Assembly (NCBI RefSeq): GCF_013402915.1
Contig: NC_050721.1
Location: forward strand, 1,240,001 to 1,304,000
From: Zygotorulaspora mrakii
Lineage: Eukaryota; Ascomycota; Saccharomycetes; Saccharomycetales; Saccharomycetaceae
Direction of reading: 5' to 3'
DNA: 64,000 bases
Shown: in pieces, positions 38,384 through 49,936 of the stretch
Layout of the letters: each line of letters begins with the position of its first letter
How positions within the stretch are numbered: position 1 is the stretch's first letter
Position numbers and translations under genes: made by a program
The notes under the pieces: model-generated
Databases searched by the model: none
What the model was told of the DNA's origin: nothing
What the model saw: the letters and a program-made list of their open reading frames with translations, nothing else

Positions 38384-39154
38384 TCAAAAGGCGGCTTCAC
38401 TACCGTCATAGTTATAAAAGTTTCCACTATTTTCGGGAACTATCTTGTTGAAAGTCTCAACTAGCGCAGAGGCACTTTCTTCCGGCGTAATGACCTTCAA
38501 TACCTTGCTGAGATCGTGTTCACCAGTAAACTTTTTCATTGCAGCTTGCCCCATGTCAGTTGACACCATACCTGGATGGAAAGCAGCGACTGTGAATTCT
38601 TCGCTCTTCAATTCCACACTAAGTTCTCTCATTGTATAATTTAAGGCTGCCTTCGACTGTCCATAGGCAGATATTGGTACAGGTAACAGACTTGTGATAG
38701 ATCCAGCCGCACTGGAAATAAAAAATACCTTCCTAGTTTTCTTCAACATAAGTAGAGGGTAAATTTTCTGTAAAGTCAGAATTGGACCCAGAACATTGGT
38801 TCTATAGTGATCAATCCAGACCTCTCTTGGGGCCTCTAATACAGTATAGTAGGAATCCGCGATTCCGGAGTTTGCTATAAAAATGTCAATTCCCGTAAAT
38901 GAAGGTATCTTTTCGATTTCTTCGGGAAGTTTATTTATACTTTCCTCCTGTGCGACGTCTAGCTGTACGATATGAATATTGTCCCTAGCTTCCGTCAACT
39001 GCTTTAATTCTTTGTTTTTTGGTAGAGACGTTGACCCACGAATAGATGCAATGACGATATTTTCCGATGAAGCACTTAGAATTTTCAGTAGGTTGAAACC
39101 AATTCCCCTGTTGCCTCCTGTGATGAAATATGTTGTTTCAGTTGAATTAGTCAT
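38384..39154 (-). CDS. Short-chain dehydrogenase/reductase (SDR)
   Basis: 256 residues from the ATG at 39152-39154; an upstream in-frame GTG is ignored. It is a classical SDR: the cofactor motif TGGNRGIG is at about 9-16, with IANSGI as the NAG equivalent near 93-98. The catalytic serine is in FFISSAAGS, and the active-site pair YGQSK lies near 155-159. Length and layout match the yeast YIR035C/YIR036C (Irc24) group of benzil-reductase-like enzymes. It would reduce a small carbonyl compound with NADPH in the cytosol. It is complete, and next to a second, broken SDR. Confidence 0.88.
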   Translation of the reverse strand: MTNSTETTYFITGGNRGIGFNLLKILSASSENIVIASIRGSTSLPKNKELKQLTEARDNIHIVQLDVAQEESINKLPEEIEKIPSFTGIDIFIANSGIADSYYTVLEAPREVWIDHYRTNVLGPILTLQKIYPLLMLKKTRKVFFISSAAGSITSLLPVPISAYGQSKAALNYTMRELSVELKSEEFTVAAFHPGMVSTDMGQAAMKKFTGEHDLSKVLKVITPEESASALVETFNKIVPENSGNFYNYDGSEAAF

Positions 39155-39702
39155 GTTTAAGTTCTTGTTGGATGGCACTTTTGGACATGAACGTCGAGAC
39201 ACTAATGCAATTGAAAACCACCTATTTTTATATGTTTCTCAAAGTATTGGCATTAGTAATCATCTTTGAGTATTTTCCTGTTTTTTCATTGTGCATCGAC
39301 TTCAATATTAACTGATCCTCATAAAGTAAAATAATCTAACGGTAAGTACTAACATATACAATGTTGCTGTTTAGGTGCTGGCAATTTGTCATCAGTTTGC
39401 CAAAACATTTGATTAAAAAAATTCATATGATGCGTCTTACCTCCGCATTAGATAAAGCAAGATATACTGTTCATCTAGAAAACATGTCAACCAATTGAGC
39501 ATCGGCGAACTTCGTCATAGGCAAAGTGTTGGATCTCATAATAAACGCTTGGCATAGTACATTCTTATCTTATGTAATAAATAGTTTGCTCAGAATCTGT
39601 CGCATAAAACTGACTTAGTCATAATAAAGCTTCAATATGGGTGGGTATCTTGAAATACGAAGAAACGAACATACTTACTATACTAAAAGAATATAGAAAC
39701 CA
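39155..39702. other. Intergenic region, no gene seen
   Basis: 548 bp, AT-rich, forming the SDR promoter and the 3' flank of the SDR pseudogene. Nothing else recognised. Confidence 0.55.
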
Positions 39703-40590
39703 TTATTCGATGATGTCTTTGCTCCTCAACAGATCTTCCGAAGCTTTGACGTAGCGAGCTGCATAATCTTCTGTCATTCCTTCAGATGGTAATATCGCAT
39801 TACCTTTGTCATTGTAAAGCGTTCCGCTGCGTTCCTCAAGCTCAGGAGCAATTAACAAGGGAACAATTCTCAAAGCATACTGATCTGCTGTCTTGGTAAA
39901 GAGACCAACAAAATACTCCAGAATCCACGACTTCCACGAATTCTCTCCCAGTAGATTATTGCGTATATTGGTTTTTACCAAACCAGGGTTCAAGCCATAG
40001 AAATTAATACCGGGATATTCTTGTGCGCTGTTCAAGACAAGAGCCTCATTACCAGCCACCGTGTTCATATGAGCTTTCATGACACCCTAGCTCTTTTCCT
40101 GGTTCAGGTCATCAATTGTCCCCAACTGCCCTGATCCAGGATATCCCATCAGGAACACTCTCGGAGCAAGACCCTTGTTATCCCTGCTCATTTCCAACTT
40201 TGACGCTAGTATTCTGATCATGGTTAGTCTGTTCAAGTAACTCACAGCCATATCGCGTTCCAGGCCTTCCGCCGTTACCTGCCTCTCAATACTTGCAAAT
40301 ATGCCTGTTGTGAATACAACTATATTTGGGCAGATTGCGGCAATCTGCTCAGCTACAGTTTTCGAGACCTCAATAGAGCTCAAATCAGCCTTAATAAAAG
40401 TGATATTCTTGATCCCATCGTCTCTAAATGTTTGACCTACGATAGTAACCTGAGCACGCAATGATGCCATTAAAGTACCAATTGCACGACCCAGGCCACC
40501 AGTTCCGCCGACAATAACAACCTTATATGTCGCCAAGTCCAATTCTCCAGCCTCGCGGGGACTCCATTTGAAATCTTTTTCTTCCTTCAT
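39703..40590 (-). pseudogene. SDR (YKL107W-like) interrupted by an in-frame amber codon at the catalytic tyrosine
   Basis: The frame starts at the ATG at 40588-40590 and runs 167 codons with the cofactor motif GGTGGLG. It meets TAG at 40087-40089 and continues in the same frame for 127 more codons to a stop at 39703-39705. The context is QEKS-stop-GVMKAHMN. SDRs have Y-x-x-x-K at this point, so the stop falls where the catalytic tyrosine should be, with the lysine four codons later intact. TAG is one base from the tyrosine codons TAT and TAC. No frameshift or other stop is seen, so the gene died recently, or the stop is polymorphic, read through, or a sequencing error. The length (about 295 codons) matches YKL107W-type proteins. 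Confidence 0.85.
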
Positions 40591-42643
40591 TTCCAACAGC
40601 TAATGCTTCCACTTTAGTAGTACGCTTTAAAAGTCGAACCTCTGAAACGCTCTGGAATTGTCATAAGCCTTCTTATTATATTGGATTCTTATCGGCATCC
40701 AGCGTTCAGATATTTGCGATTATACCATATCCCTAAAAAAAGCTATTGTTACATGTCCTTTTCGCCAGGCACCTTATAAATCAGTTAGCTACGCGCATTA
40801 CGACATTTCGATCAAATAATGAAGAAAACCGACATCTACTGTCAAAAGAAGGACGACTCTGCAAATGACAAATCTCAAAATAACAAGCCGATACAAACAG
40901 CAAGTGTGCACACCTAATCTCCCGCCTGGCCCGCACTATAATATTGAGCTTTTGAGCTCTTAGTATTGCCAAGAATTATCAAGATGAAGGTGTATTATAC
41001 CGTTCGTAGGGCCCAATGGTCGCTAACAAACCTTATTGACCTTGGGGTGTCATAAACACCATTTGAGACGCTAGATAATTTTCATGTTCGTTCTTTAGCC
41101 GTAAATCAATTTAGTGTGCAACATAGATCTCTAAAAGGCGGTGTTAAACGCAGGCTAACTACTGCAAATGACGGTACCTAGCAGCAAACACAAAATTGAT
41201 CGGTTTTCTGCAAATAAATTGCGACTCTCGTAGGATGCAAAGATACTAGATTTTGAAGCCATAACGTCATTTTCTTCTGACAGTTCCATTCAGAGTTTAT
41301 AATGCCCAAAACATAATTTTCGCCTCGTAAGCTACAGATAATGTTTATCTGCAGATGGCTGACTAACATGTAGCTGCAAAGGCAGATCAATAATAGATAA
41401 TCAATTCTGACACATCATTGCCACGAAATAAGAGAAGTATGCGCAAGATTTCTACGTGCTCCGATGATGCAAAAGACCACTCAAGGAAACTGTACGATAG
41501 AATGTACTGACTTAGCATTATTGATGGGCGGAAAATCGACAACTTATAGGAATCGAGGTCAAGAGGGTGTTTATAGTGCGTAGCAGAGTATTTCTTCACC
41601 CACGTTTCTTATGAGGCTGGTAACATTACAGAAGCAAGACTTGAAATGAGCAAAACAAAACAATAATTGGTGCCGATAGTCATAAACGAAGAAAATGAGG
41701 GACCGATACCGAAGGAACGTTGAAACTTGCGGAAACTCTCAATGATCCTATGATCTACCGCCATGAAGAATGTTCCATGCTCTAGATACTGACAAAAGGA
41801 AACATCGTGCGTGGGATTCGCTGATGAAAACTGCGTCGGTCTTTAGTCAAGACACGATGCTCGAATAAAGCGGAAAACACTTAAAATGCAATTTCTTGGG
41901 CTATTATTTAATATCATAGAGATTGCGCATTTCCAAAGCAGAGGTGTTGTCCAGAAATTGGTTTTTTGTCGCATTCCTAATCCGGTGACCTTCAATTGCA
42001 TAAATCTCGATTATATTCCCCGTTTGATGGTGTTTAGTGCTATCCGTGAGTAGTAGGGGGACACACGCAACTTGAAATTGTTAATCTTACTTTCGGGCTT
42101 CGAGCAGGCAACACCACCAATCAAAAATTATGAGCTGCATTCAGGGGTAGGAACGGCTCTTCAAGATTACTTTTTGCAGATATACGATTCCACATCTTCG
42201 GTAAAAACAGAGTCCTGTGATCGAATAAGTACTCTGACCGCTTCTCTTGTACAATATGTTCGCCGGCTTCTAATATTAAACTGACCATGCAGGTACGATG
42301 CGAAAAATGACATGTCCGATTTTTTTCAAGTGGTGGTGGTTCTTAAGATATGAGCAACTCGAGCTATCACTGCGAAGCGTGTTGGGAACGGATATCGTGA
42401 ACACGCCGACATGTGATTGATAGCACTCACTTGTCTGCATATGCCGATTTGCAACGTCACTTGGAATTTTACGAGGATGCGACTGTGCTCGGGCCCCGTT
42501 GCCAGTGGCATCTGTTTATTATCCATCACCCTTGATCAGTTGATACGAGAAGCAACGGCTTGGGCCTTGAGCATATGAAATGAATGCAAATATATACATA
42601 TGCACATTTGCAAGGTGTATTGGGTTCTTGTGATGTTGAAGGT
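40591..42643. other. 2-kb intergenic region, no gene supported
   Basis: Between the SDR pseudogene and CCP1. Frames up to 88 codons exist but none resembles a protein I know. A TATATA at 42591-42596 lies about 50 bp before the preferred CCP1 start. Confidence 0.5.
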
Positions 42644-43687
42644 ATGGCCACATTACTTAACATTTTGAATAAGAACAGTCCTTTTATAATTGGTGCAAAA
42701 ACTGCAGCGACTAACGCTACGCTGATTGGTAATTTTTGCAACATTAGAAACAGGAGTGGCCCTAGGTTCAAGAGTACTGGAAAGATAATCATGACGGCTG
42801 CAACAATTCACCTAGCTAAAAAGGAAAATGGCAAAGATTTACAAGATTTTCAAAAAGTTTACAATGCGATCGCGAAAAAACTAAGGGATGATAAAGAGTA
42901 TGATGATCATACAGGCTATGGACCGGTGCTTGTCCGTCTTTCGTGGCATTCTTCAGGAACTTACGATAAAAGGGACAATTCTGGCGGATCTTATGGGGGC
43001 ACCTTTAGGTTCAAAAAAGAGGCAAACGACCCTCTAAGCAAAGGTCTGAAGAACGCTACAGATTTCTTAAAGCCTATTTTTGATGAGTTTCCCTGGATCT
43101 CTCATGGTGATTTGTATACATTAGGCGGAGTTACTTCGATTCAAGAAATGCAGGGCCCAAAGATTCCATGGAGGCCGGGCCGGGTTGATACAGATGAGAG
43201 TACAACTCCAGACAATGGAAGATTGCCAGAACCATACGGGGATGCTCATTGGGTCAGAAACTATTATGATCGTTTTGGATTCAACGACCAAGAAGTTGTA
43301 GCATTGTTAGGTGCTCACATTTTAGGCAGGACTCATTTGAAGAATTCTGGTTTTGACGGTCCTTGGGACGATGATCCAGATATTTTCAGCAATCAGTTCT
43401 ATGCCAATCTCTTGAACGAGGATTGGAAGTTCGAGAAAAATGATGCCGGTAACATGCAATACGACTCAAAAAAGGGTTTCATGATGCTGCCAACTGATTA
43501 TGCTTTGAGGCAGGATCCCAAGTATCTGACGTATGTTAAAAAATACGCCAATGACCAGGATGCTTTTTTTGAGGATTTCAAGAACGTTTACGTGAAGCTA
43601 TTGGAAAATGGTATCACATTTGAGAAAAGTTCACCAACGTACGTCTTCAAGACACTAAAAGAACAGAAAGAATTCAAGAAGTCTTAG
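42644..43687 (+). CDS. CCP1: Mitochondrial cytochrome c peroxidase
   Basis: I place the start at the ATG at 42644 (347 residues). The frame also has an ATG at 42584, adding 20 residues, but that extension is acidic at its end, overlaps a TATATA, and precedes a good mitochondrial presequence starting [10 protein letters not shown]. Numbered from 42584, distal residues R118, W121 and H122 lie in [12 protein letters not shown]. The proximal haem histidine is H245 in [11 protein letters not shown], and the radical-forming tryptophan is W261 in GFDGPW; the 16-residue H-to-W spacing equals H175/W191 of the yeast enzyme. It reduces H2O2 with cytochrome c in the intermembrane space. It is convergent with the flavodoxin-like gene. 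Confidence 0.95.
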   Translation: MATLLNILNKNSPFIIGAKTAATNATLIGNFCNIRNRSGPRFKSTGKIIMTAATIHLAKKENGKDLQDFQKVYNAIAKKLRDDKEYDDHTGYGPVLVRLSWHSSGTYDKRDNSGGSYGGTFRFKKEANDPLSKGLKNATDFLKPIFDEFPWISHGDLYTLGGVTSIQEMQGPKIPWRPGRVDTDESTTPDNGRLPEPYGDAHWVRNYYDRFGFNDQEVVALLGAHILGRTHLKNSGFDGPWDDDPDIFSNQFYANLLNEDWKFEKNDAGNMQYDSKKGFMMLPTDYALRQDPKYLTYVKKYANDQDAFFEDFKNVYVKLLENGITFEKSSPTYVFKTLKEQKEFKKS

Positions 43688-44001
43688 TTACTGTTTAATC
43701 AACTTATCTATTTATTTGTCTTTTTTTGAGCGGGTCTTAAATTTGACACGCTAACGTCCAAAGGACCCTCCTAATTTTGTTTACATCAACTTACTATATT
43801 TTGAAAGAATATAGTTAATCACCCTCAATTGGTTGCCCTTTATTTGTGTATAGGACGTTTATTCATACCGCCACCTGTCTTAACCGGCTTTTTGTGGCGC
43901 TATTCCACGAGCAGCGAATGAACATGACTCGAGTTTCTAACTATATTGACATCGATCAATAAATACACACCTACAAATCTATGTAATTCCTTTTATGATT
44001 T
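43688..44001. other. Intergenic, convergent 3' ends
   Basis: 314 bp between the CCP1 and Pst2-like stops; no gene or site recognised. Confidence 0.6.
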
Positions 44002-44601
44002 TCAAAATTTCTTTATTGTTTCAAAAAAAGTTTTACCTTGAATCTCGTGGACCCTTAACTCCAAGTCAGATGGTTTTCTTGACCCATCAGCACCTGCAAA
44101 AGTTCCACCACCCCATGCAGAGCCACCATGTGCCTCAGTCATGTTGCTCAACTCACTGGATGCATTTTTGTAACCCAAAGGAACAAAAATCATACCGTGG
44201 TGGACTAAAGTTGACAAATTGTTAATAATGGTAGCTTCATTACCACCACCGGTACCTGTTGAGACAAAAACACCAGCAGGCTTTCCATGCAGTGCACCCT
44301 TCATCCAAAGACCTCCAGTGGCATCCCAGAATGCGCGAACTTGTGCTGAAGCATTACCAAATCGAGTTGGAATACCAAACAAAAATGCATCGTACTCCTC
44401 CAAAGTGGCATTTGTAGCCAATGGATAGGCAGGCTTTGGGCGACCGCCAAGGGCTGCGACTACGCCTGGAGCTAAAGTCTCTGGGACTTGGAAAATATCA
44501 GCTAAACCACCAGCTGCCTGAACACCCTTCTGTTCGGCTTCAGCCAAGATGGCAGTATGTCCATAAAGTGTATAAATAATAATAGCGACTTTTGGTGCCA
44601 T
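44002..44601 (-). CDS. PST2: WrbA/Pst2 family flavodoxin-like NAD(P)H:quinone oxidoreductase
   Basis: 199 residues; S. cerevisiae Pst2 is 198, and Rfs1 and Ycp4 are paralogues. FMN-binding loops are visible: IYTLYGHT (9-16), GIPTRFGN (about 75-82) and [11 protein letters not shown] (about 113-123). [14 protein letters not shown] (about 157-170) is the WrbA C-terminal signature. The protein gives two-electron reduction of quinones and is found at eisosomes and membranes in yeast, protecting against oxidative stress. There is no C-terminal CAAX or lipid motif of the Ycp4 type. The symbol is given by similarity and could equally be a Pst2/Rfs1 pre-duplication form. Confidence 0.88.
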   Translation of the reverse strand: MAPKVAIIIYTLYGHTAILAEAEQKGVQAAGGLADIFQVPETLAPGVVAALGGRPKPAYPLATNATLEEYDAFLFGIPTRFGNASAQVRAFWDATGGLWMKGALHGKPAGVFVSTGTGGGNEATIINNLSTLVHHGMIFVPLGYKNASSELSNMTEAHGGSAWGGGTFAGADGSRKPSDLELRVHEIQGKTFFETIKKF

Positions 44602-45306
44602 TTTTAAATGTGACTGTTTGCAATATAGAGAATAATTGATATCTTGGTGTGCTGTGAATTCAAATACACCTCAATAACGTCGGAAGATGCTGCAAATTAT
44701 ATAGTATGCTCTAGAAGATAAAAGAGGTAATATTGATCGTTTTACATTTTGTAAGGTATTAAATTGGCTTCTCAGAGCAGCCTACTTAGTAATATGTAGT
44801 GCTGATTAAATAATGATAAGATAATGTTGGGAGCTGAATAATGCAAGATTTAAGAGACATATTTTTAAGACGGGGAATTGACTTCAAACTCAATTAAGGG
44901 AGCGTCTTGCAATCAGAGAGCCGTGACAGAAATATTTAGCTAGATTTTACGTTGAAGGCGCAAGGTATTCTACCGCATTACATACGACTAACAGAACCCT
45001 TATTCAATCAACTTTGGTCAGCTTTGGCAAACTCACATCAACCTTGGTAGTGCCGACCAGCATTATCATCTGGATCAACATTGACCATTTTGATGGGTTT
45101 GCCTAGCTTTCCTTAACAGTCAACTGAAAATATACATATATGCTTGATATCAAAGTCACGTGTAATTGAAGGTCGTTTATTCTGCACGCAGAATAGCACA
45201 TATATGATCCGCTTGTCTTGTTACACACCAGATGGCAACAGACCTGGGTCCAAGAGTTCATCCGGTATCGATAATGTTTTATTGGATATTTTGTGTTCAC
45301 GTTTAG
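44602..45306. other. Intergenic region, no gene supported
   Basis: About 700 bp. A CACGTG lies near 45159. Short overlapping frames on both strands around 45100-45360 have no recognisable identity; the N-terminal part of the following pseudogene may be decayed into it. Confidence 0.45.
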
Positions 45307-46350
45307 GATTTCAAGGCTTTGCGTTTTAGAGATCATCCACTTACAGTTCTCTACTCGGGCCAACTAAGTAAACATGTTGGATTCGGTCAATAAATAGCGC
45401 CAATTCATATAGTAGCGACCAGTTTTGATTTGAAAAGTCCAGGACAGCAAAGCTGGTCCGCTGCCAGTTACTCTCTGACATTCTGACCATTTATTTTATT
45501 AGCAGGAAGACTCGGAGATCTTCTTTAACTTCGAAAATTCATCATCTTGGTAGTCTTGTGTCATGGAACCTGGTCAATACTTGCAGGATTCAACATATTC
45601 AGTGCTGAAATCTTTTTTGAAGGCAGTGGCGCCTTTCAAGAGCTAGGAGTAATATTTACTTTACCGAATGCCTATGTTATACTTCGTCTCACCTAGATGC
45701 AGGGAAAAAGGAAACGCATTATCTTCAGCCTATTTGATGCCGAAGCACCAGTTATATTTCTTATAGGCGCTGGTTGCTCGTCTTTGCTGAGCCAAGTTGC
45801 CTGGTAGCCGTGGGCTTACTGGCTAACGGAAATTGCGTTTCTGCTTCAGGCAATGATAGGATACTTTGTTCTTCCTTAAAACTATATACCAGTCCAGAAC
45901 AATAGACTAACACTTCTGGAACAACTGGATTTTACGGGATCACTTTCAGGAGCTGCCGGCTTAGCTCTATTGAATTTGGCTCGGAACCAAGATGCTATGG
46001 TTGGTTGGCATGTTACATATACGTATTGTCTTCCTTTAATTGGTATCTTCCTCTCTTCAACTTTTGGATATATCGAGGTCCAGGACGCTCAGTGATTGGT
46101 TCCACTTACTTCGCTGTCAAGAGATGAAGTTTTCTTGATTGGCTGTATTGCCGTGGGATGGTTAAGCTTACCTCTTGAGTTATTATATGAATTCAGAAAT
46201 ATCTCTGCAAAGAATTTAAGGAATTCGCCTGAAGTGTCTGTCTCCTACTGGAAAAGATCAATGATAAATGACACTGACCAGTTAACTTCACTAATGAAAT
46301 CAATTCTTCATGTACGATACAAAATTATGGATGGAAATCAATTACATTAA
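45307..46350 (+). pseudogene. ATR1-like MFS drug/boron exporter (DHA2) pseudogene
   Basis: Frame 1 from about 45307 reads as an ATR1-family protein but is broken by stops at 45391, 45484, 45526, 45694, 45805, 45877 and 46093. Recognisable pieces in order are HVGFGQ-stop-IAPIHIV, FILLAGRLGD, GAFQELGVIFTLPNA, GKRKRIIF, SLLSQVAW-stop-PWAYW, LDFTGSLSGAAGLALLN, VGWHVTYTY and LSRDEVFLIGCIAVGW. They match the TM2 to TM7 region of DHA2 family 12/14-TM exporters such as Atr1. The frame degenerates after about 46190 and ends at 46348-46350. No frameshift is needed over 780 bp. Start and C-terminal half are missing. Confidence 0.85.
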
Positions 46351-46894
46351 TGAGCAAATGCTACATTCCGCGAAACTTATTTGAACGTCGTACTACGGAA
46401 GACTCTAGACTTATTACCTCCACTGTGCGAAACTTTGCATTACATTCATAAAACTGCAACATGACGAAATGTTCAGAAGTGAATTATTTCGAAATTATCA
46501 GGTTTTCTGCTACTGTGTTGTTCGATTGATATCCGTTCTTTCTCTCGATGCTTTATAATAGCTTAGTGTTGATAATTCAACAGCGAAGCATCACAAAAGT
46601 GGGAACGATACAACGGCACAACGATTTGGAGCGTTCGCCATGTAACATGACAAAAGCTACACTTATTGAATTACGATTGGACGTTCTTTGTTGTCTCTGA
46701 CTGAAAAATATCAACTAACGACTACTGTATTATATTTCTGTTATTTTTATTTAATTGAAAACATGTTCACCGTAGATCGCCTCCAATTCATGTAAATCTT
46801 TTCACAAGATTCAATAAAATTCAATGGACAATATTTACTCCATTCTCTATAAAAATGTAAATGAAAACTTAGGTTTTCGAATTGATTAAAATGT
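46351..46894. other. Intergenic region, no gene seen
   Basis: 544 bp between the pseudogene and the DLD3 stop. I could not follow the C-terminal half of the ATR1-like relic here. Confidence 0.5.
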
Positions 46895-48385
46895 TCAAAT
46901 GTATTTGTAAGGATTCAAAATTCCATTAGGGTCATAGTGATTCTTGATATCTTTCATAAATCTTATCTCTATATCACTCCTAGAATAATGCAGTTTGCCC
47001 TTTTTATGGAAACCAACACCATGCTCAGCACTGATAGAACCTTTTTTAGACTGAATGTATTCATAAACAAATGGTTCTAATAGGTTTTCAATTTGCTTTG
47101 TGAACTCTCTCACAGCAATATTCAAATGAATATTTCCATCACCAACATGACCGTATCCACAAGATTTAACAATTGGTTTTGGTGCATCACCAATCAGTCC
47201 AGCTGCATTCAACCTCTCTGTCACGGCTTCTGATACAGAATATAAATCCTTCAGCTGAAGGGACATATCGTACTTGTACATTCCTCCATAGGAGTTACAA
47301 GCTGTAGGAACAGACTTTCTCCAAGTCCAAATTCTATCATAATCAGCTTTGTCCTTGGCCATTACACCCTCAGAGATCAGTTTCGAGTTTAGAGTTTCTG
47401 AAACGAAAGCGCTCAGCTTTTCGTCATCATGATTTTTGTTGGATCCTGATGTTTCAATGAGGACATAAAAGTTATGTTGATTTTTCAATGGGAAGGGCAA
47501 GTCTTTCAAGTATTCTATGGTGCATTCAATGGAGCCGCGATCCATGAATTCAAAAGCAGATAAAATTTCGGATAGCTCACTCTTTGCCTTGACAAATAGT
47601 TTTTGCACGGTGTCAAAACAATCAAGACCAAAAAAGACGGCATTCACTGCTTTTGGTTTTGCTGCTGCAAGTATAGATACACCAGTGATGACACCAATGG
47701 TACCTTCTGCACCGATGAATAGCTGCTTCAAGTCGTAGCCAGTGTTGTCTTTCCGTAAGGCATTCATGTTGCTGATAATTTCGCCATTAGGTAGAACTAC
47801 CTCTAAACCCAAGACATTTCCATGCAGAGAGCCATATCTCAACAGGTTCAAACCACCTGCATTCGTTGATACGACGCCCCCTACGTGACAGTTATTTCTT
47901 GAGGGCAAATCTAGCGGAAAGATATGGTCATGCTCATGCAAATATTGATGTGCGTCGCGCATAACGACGCCTGCGTCACATTTGAAAGTTCCGCTGACAG
48001 GATCGAAGTCTCTGATTTTGTTCAAGTTTCTCAGAGAAAGAACAATCTCATCAAAAACTGGAACTGAGGCACCAACTAAGTCAGTGTTACCACCTTGTGG
48101 TACCACTGCCAGCTTGTTGTCATTGCAATACTTCATAATTTTTGAGACTTTCTCGGTGGACTTAGGTAAGAGGATTAAATTGGATTGGCCTCTGTACTTC
48201 TTCATCCAATCCTGGTTGAAAGAAACAAGGTCCTCGGGGCTCTGCGATTGTAATATTTCATCATTTGAAAGGATCGAGCGAAAATACGACACATCGGTGG
48301 AATCTAGAATCTTAAAGTTTGCAGTTCTCTTAACTTTTGGGTATTCCTCTGCAGTCAGATGCGCAATTGGTTGTGCTACAGTCAT
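46895..48385 (-). CDS. DLD3: FAD-dependent D-2-hydroxyglutarate/D-lactate dehydrogenase, Dld3 type
   Basis: 496 residues, the same length as S. cerevisiae Dld3 and closely similar throughout. The VAO/p-cresol-methylhydroxylase FAD domain carries [16 protein letters not shown] (about 94-109), [18 protein letters not shown] (about 161-178) and [13 protein letters not shown] (about 222-234). The C-terminal substrate domain has [15 protein letters not shown] with metal-binding histidines and [12 protein letters not shown]. The enzyme couples D-2-hydroxyglutarate oxidation to pyruvate reduction in the cytosol. There is no mitochondrial presequence, unlike Dld2. The ATG at 48383-48385 is the start. 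Confidence 0.96.
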   Translation of the reverse strand: MTVAQPIAHLTAEEYPKVKRTANFKILDSTDVSYFRSILSNDEILQSQSPEDLVSFNQDWMKKYRGQSNLILLPKSTEKVSKIMKYCNDNKLAVVPQGGNTDLVGASVPVFDEIVLSLRNLNKIRDFDPVSGTFKCDAGVVMRDAHQYLHEHDHIFPLDLPSRNNCHVGGVVSTNAGGLNLLRYGSLHGNVLGLEVVLPNGEIISNMNALRKDNTGYDLKQLFIGAEGTIGVITGVSILAAAKPKAVNAVFFGLDCFDTVQKLFVKAKSELSEILSAFEFMDRGSIECTIEYLKDLPFPLKNQHNFYVLIETSGSNKNHDDEKLSAFVSETLNSKLISEGVMAKDKADYDRIWTWRKSVPTACNSYGGMYKYDMSLQLKDLYSVSEAVTERLNAAGLIGDAPKPIVKSCGYGHVGDGNIHLNIAVREFTKQIENLLEPFVYEYIQSKKGSISAEHGVGFHKKGKLHYSRSDIEIRFMKDIKNHYDPNGILNPYKYI

Positions 48386-49078
48386 AGCTTTTTAAATAAA
48401 TGTTAGTTATAGTTATGTTCAAGCAGTTGGTTAAACATCAAGATTGCTGTATATGTCTTGCATCCATCATTATGTTACATATATACTGTCCACATAGCCA
48501 TAAGTCTTGTACGGGTTGACTTGACTTATTTCCTCTTTCATGCCGCGCGTGACTTGCACCCGACGGAGTCATTAACTGCAGATGTGGTGTCACACACTTG
48601 AAACTATCCACAGAAATTTATGTCGGTGAGAGTCATTCATTTTGATACTGAACCTAAGGGCCCCCCTGGAGGAGAATGCAAAACAACTGACTGACGATAA
48701 AGGCGGTTGGCTCGTATAAAGACCACTGTTTCGGGTTTTGTCAGAAGCATATAGATCAATCTCCTACGATACACTTTTCTGTACGAGACAACGAAGGTAA
48801 GAAAGGACATCTTAATTTGGCAAGGAACAATGCAGCACGACTGAGGTATGATACATGCTGAAAGTAAGACACGCAAATGACGAGATTTGAAGGCGGTAAA
48901 TACGTACGTACAGTAAAAAGCTCAAAACATGGACAGAGATGCAGACAACTGTCCCTGGGGGTTTACAGATCGAATTTTTACGAGGTTTCTCCCACTTACA
49001 ATAGGATAGCTCTAGAATGACCAAAGCAAAAACTTTCAATACCGAGAGCATGCACTTTGAAATGCAAGGCCTGTCTTC
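48386..49078. other. DLD3 promoter region
   Basis: 693 bp holding the DLD3 promoter and the methyltransferase 3' flank. No gene or confident site is recognised. Confidence 0.5.
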
Positions 49079-49936
49079 TTAGCCTTTATTCCGAGCGATG
49101 TAAAAGGCTGTCTCCCATTCAACTCTCAGCTTGGCGTCGTCAGATAAATTACAATCCAGCTTAATTTTCTCAACCACGTGATCTATGATATCCCTTGTAC
49201 TGCCCTCGTTGTTATCTAACCATGTCTGGTATACACTCCATGTGCTCATGATATTTCTCAACCTTTTCAAAGTAAAATCATTCTTGTAGATAAAGAACTT
49301 TCCTGGCTTCATGCTTTTGAGCGGAACATAAGTCTCGCTTTGGATATGCTCGGACTTATCGTCTGGAATTCCAATATTAGAGCCCAATTTCCTGACGTAC
49401 TTCATTTCCGATGGCCAAAGAGATCCAAAAGACTGCTCATCCTCGTATACGCTATGCCTGAAAATCTCATTTGCTCGGGGATAATCGATGAAGACTGGAT
49501 CACAATAGAACCAATATGACAGGGTTCCCCCTGGTTTCAAGACTTTGTGTACCTGCTCGAAAAATCGATCAAATGCTGTATATTGTACAGATTCGCCTGC
49601 AACCACTAAGTCGACAGTGTTTTCCCCAAAACACTCATCTAATGCTTCTGCTCTCACCTTTTTGAATTCGACACGCTTCTCTTCACTATTAGGGATCTTA
49701 TCTACAACTTCTCTAGCAGTTTGCAGCATCTTCTCTGAAGGATCGCATCCTACAACCTTATCAAAGTACTTCAAAAGAGGCAATGTACCAATGCCCGTTC
49801 CACACCCCACATCTACGGCCAACTTCCTCCCTCCAGCATGATATTCCACAATTGCCTCATAAAGACTGTTAGGGTACGTGATTCTATTCTCTTGATAGTT
49901 CTTTGAATCTATGCTATTATCTAGGTATGCGGTCAT
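49079..49936 (-). CDS. SAM-dependent methyltransferase, Tmt1/Crg1 family
   Basis: 285 residues (S. cerevisiae Crg1 is 291, Tmt1 299). It is a class I Rossmann methyltransferase: motif I LAVDVGCGTGIG at about 39-50, the acidic end of strand 2 in VVGCDPSEKM, and motif post-I VDLVVAGESVQYTAFDRFF near 108-126. LKPGGTLSYWFYC (motif III) is at about 132-144. The family methylates small acids such as trans-aconitate, isopropylmalate or cantharidin. The main ATG at 49934-49936 is the last of three in a 16-bp repeat, and is chosen because only it opens the long frame. Two upstream out-of-frame ATGs probably lower translation. Confidence 0.85.
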   Translation of the reverse strand: MTAYLDNSIDSKNYQENRITYPNSLYEAIVEYHAGGRKLAVDVGCGTGIGTLPLLKYFDKVVGCDPSEKMLQTAREVVDKIPNSEEKRVEFKKVRAEALDECFGENTVDLVVAGESVQYTAFDRFFEQVHKVLKPGGTLSYWFYCDPVFIDYPRANEIFRHSVYEDEQSFGSLWPSEMKYVRKLGSNIGIPDDKSEHIQSETYVPLKSMKPGKFFIYKNDFTLKRLRNIMSTWSVYQTWLDNNEGSTRDIIDHVVEKIKLDCNLSDDAKLRVEWETAFYIARNKG

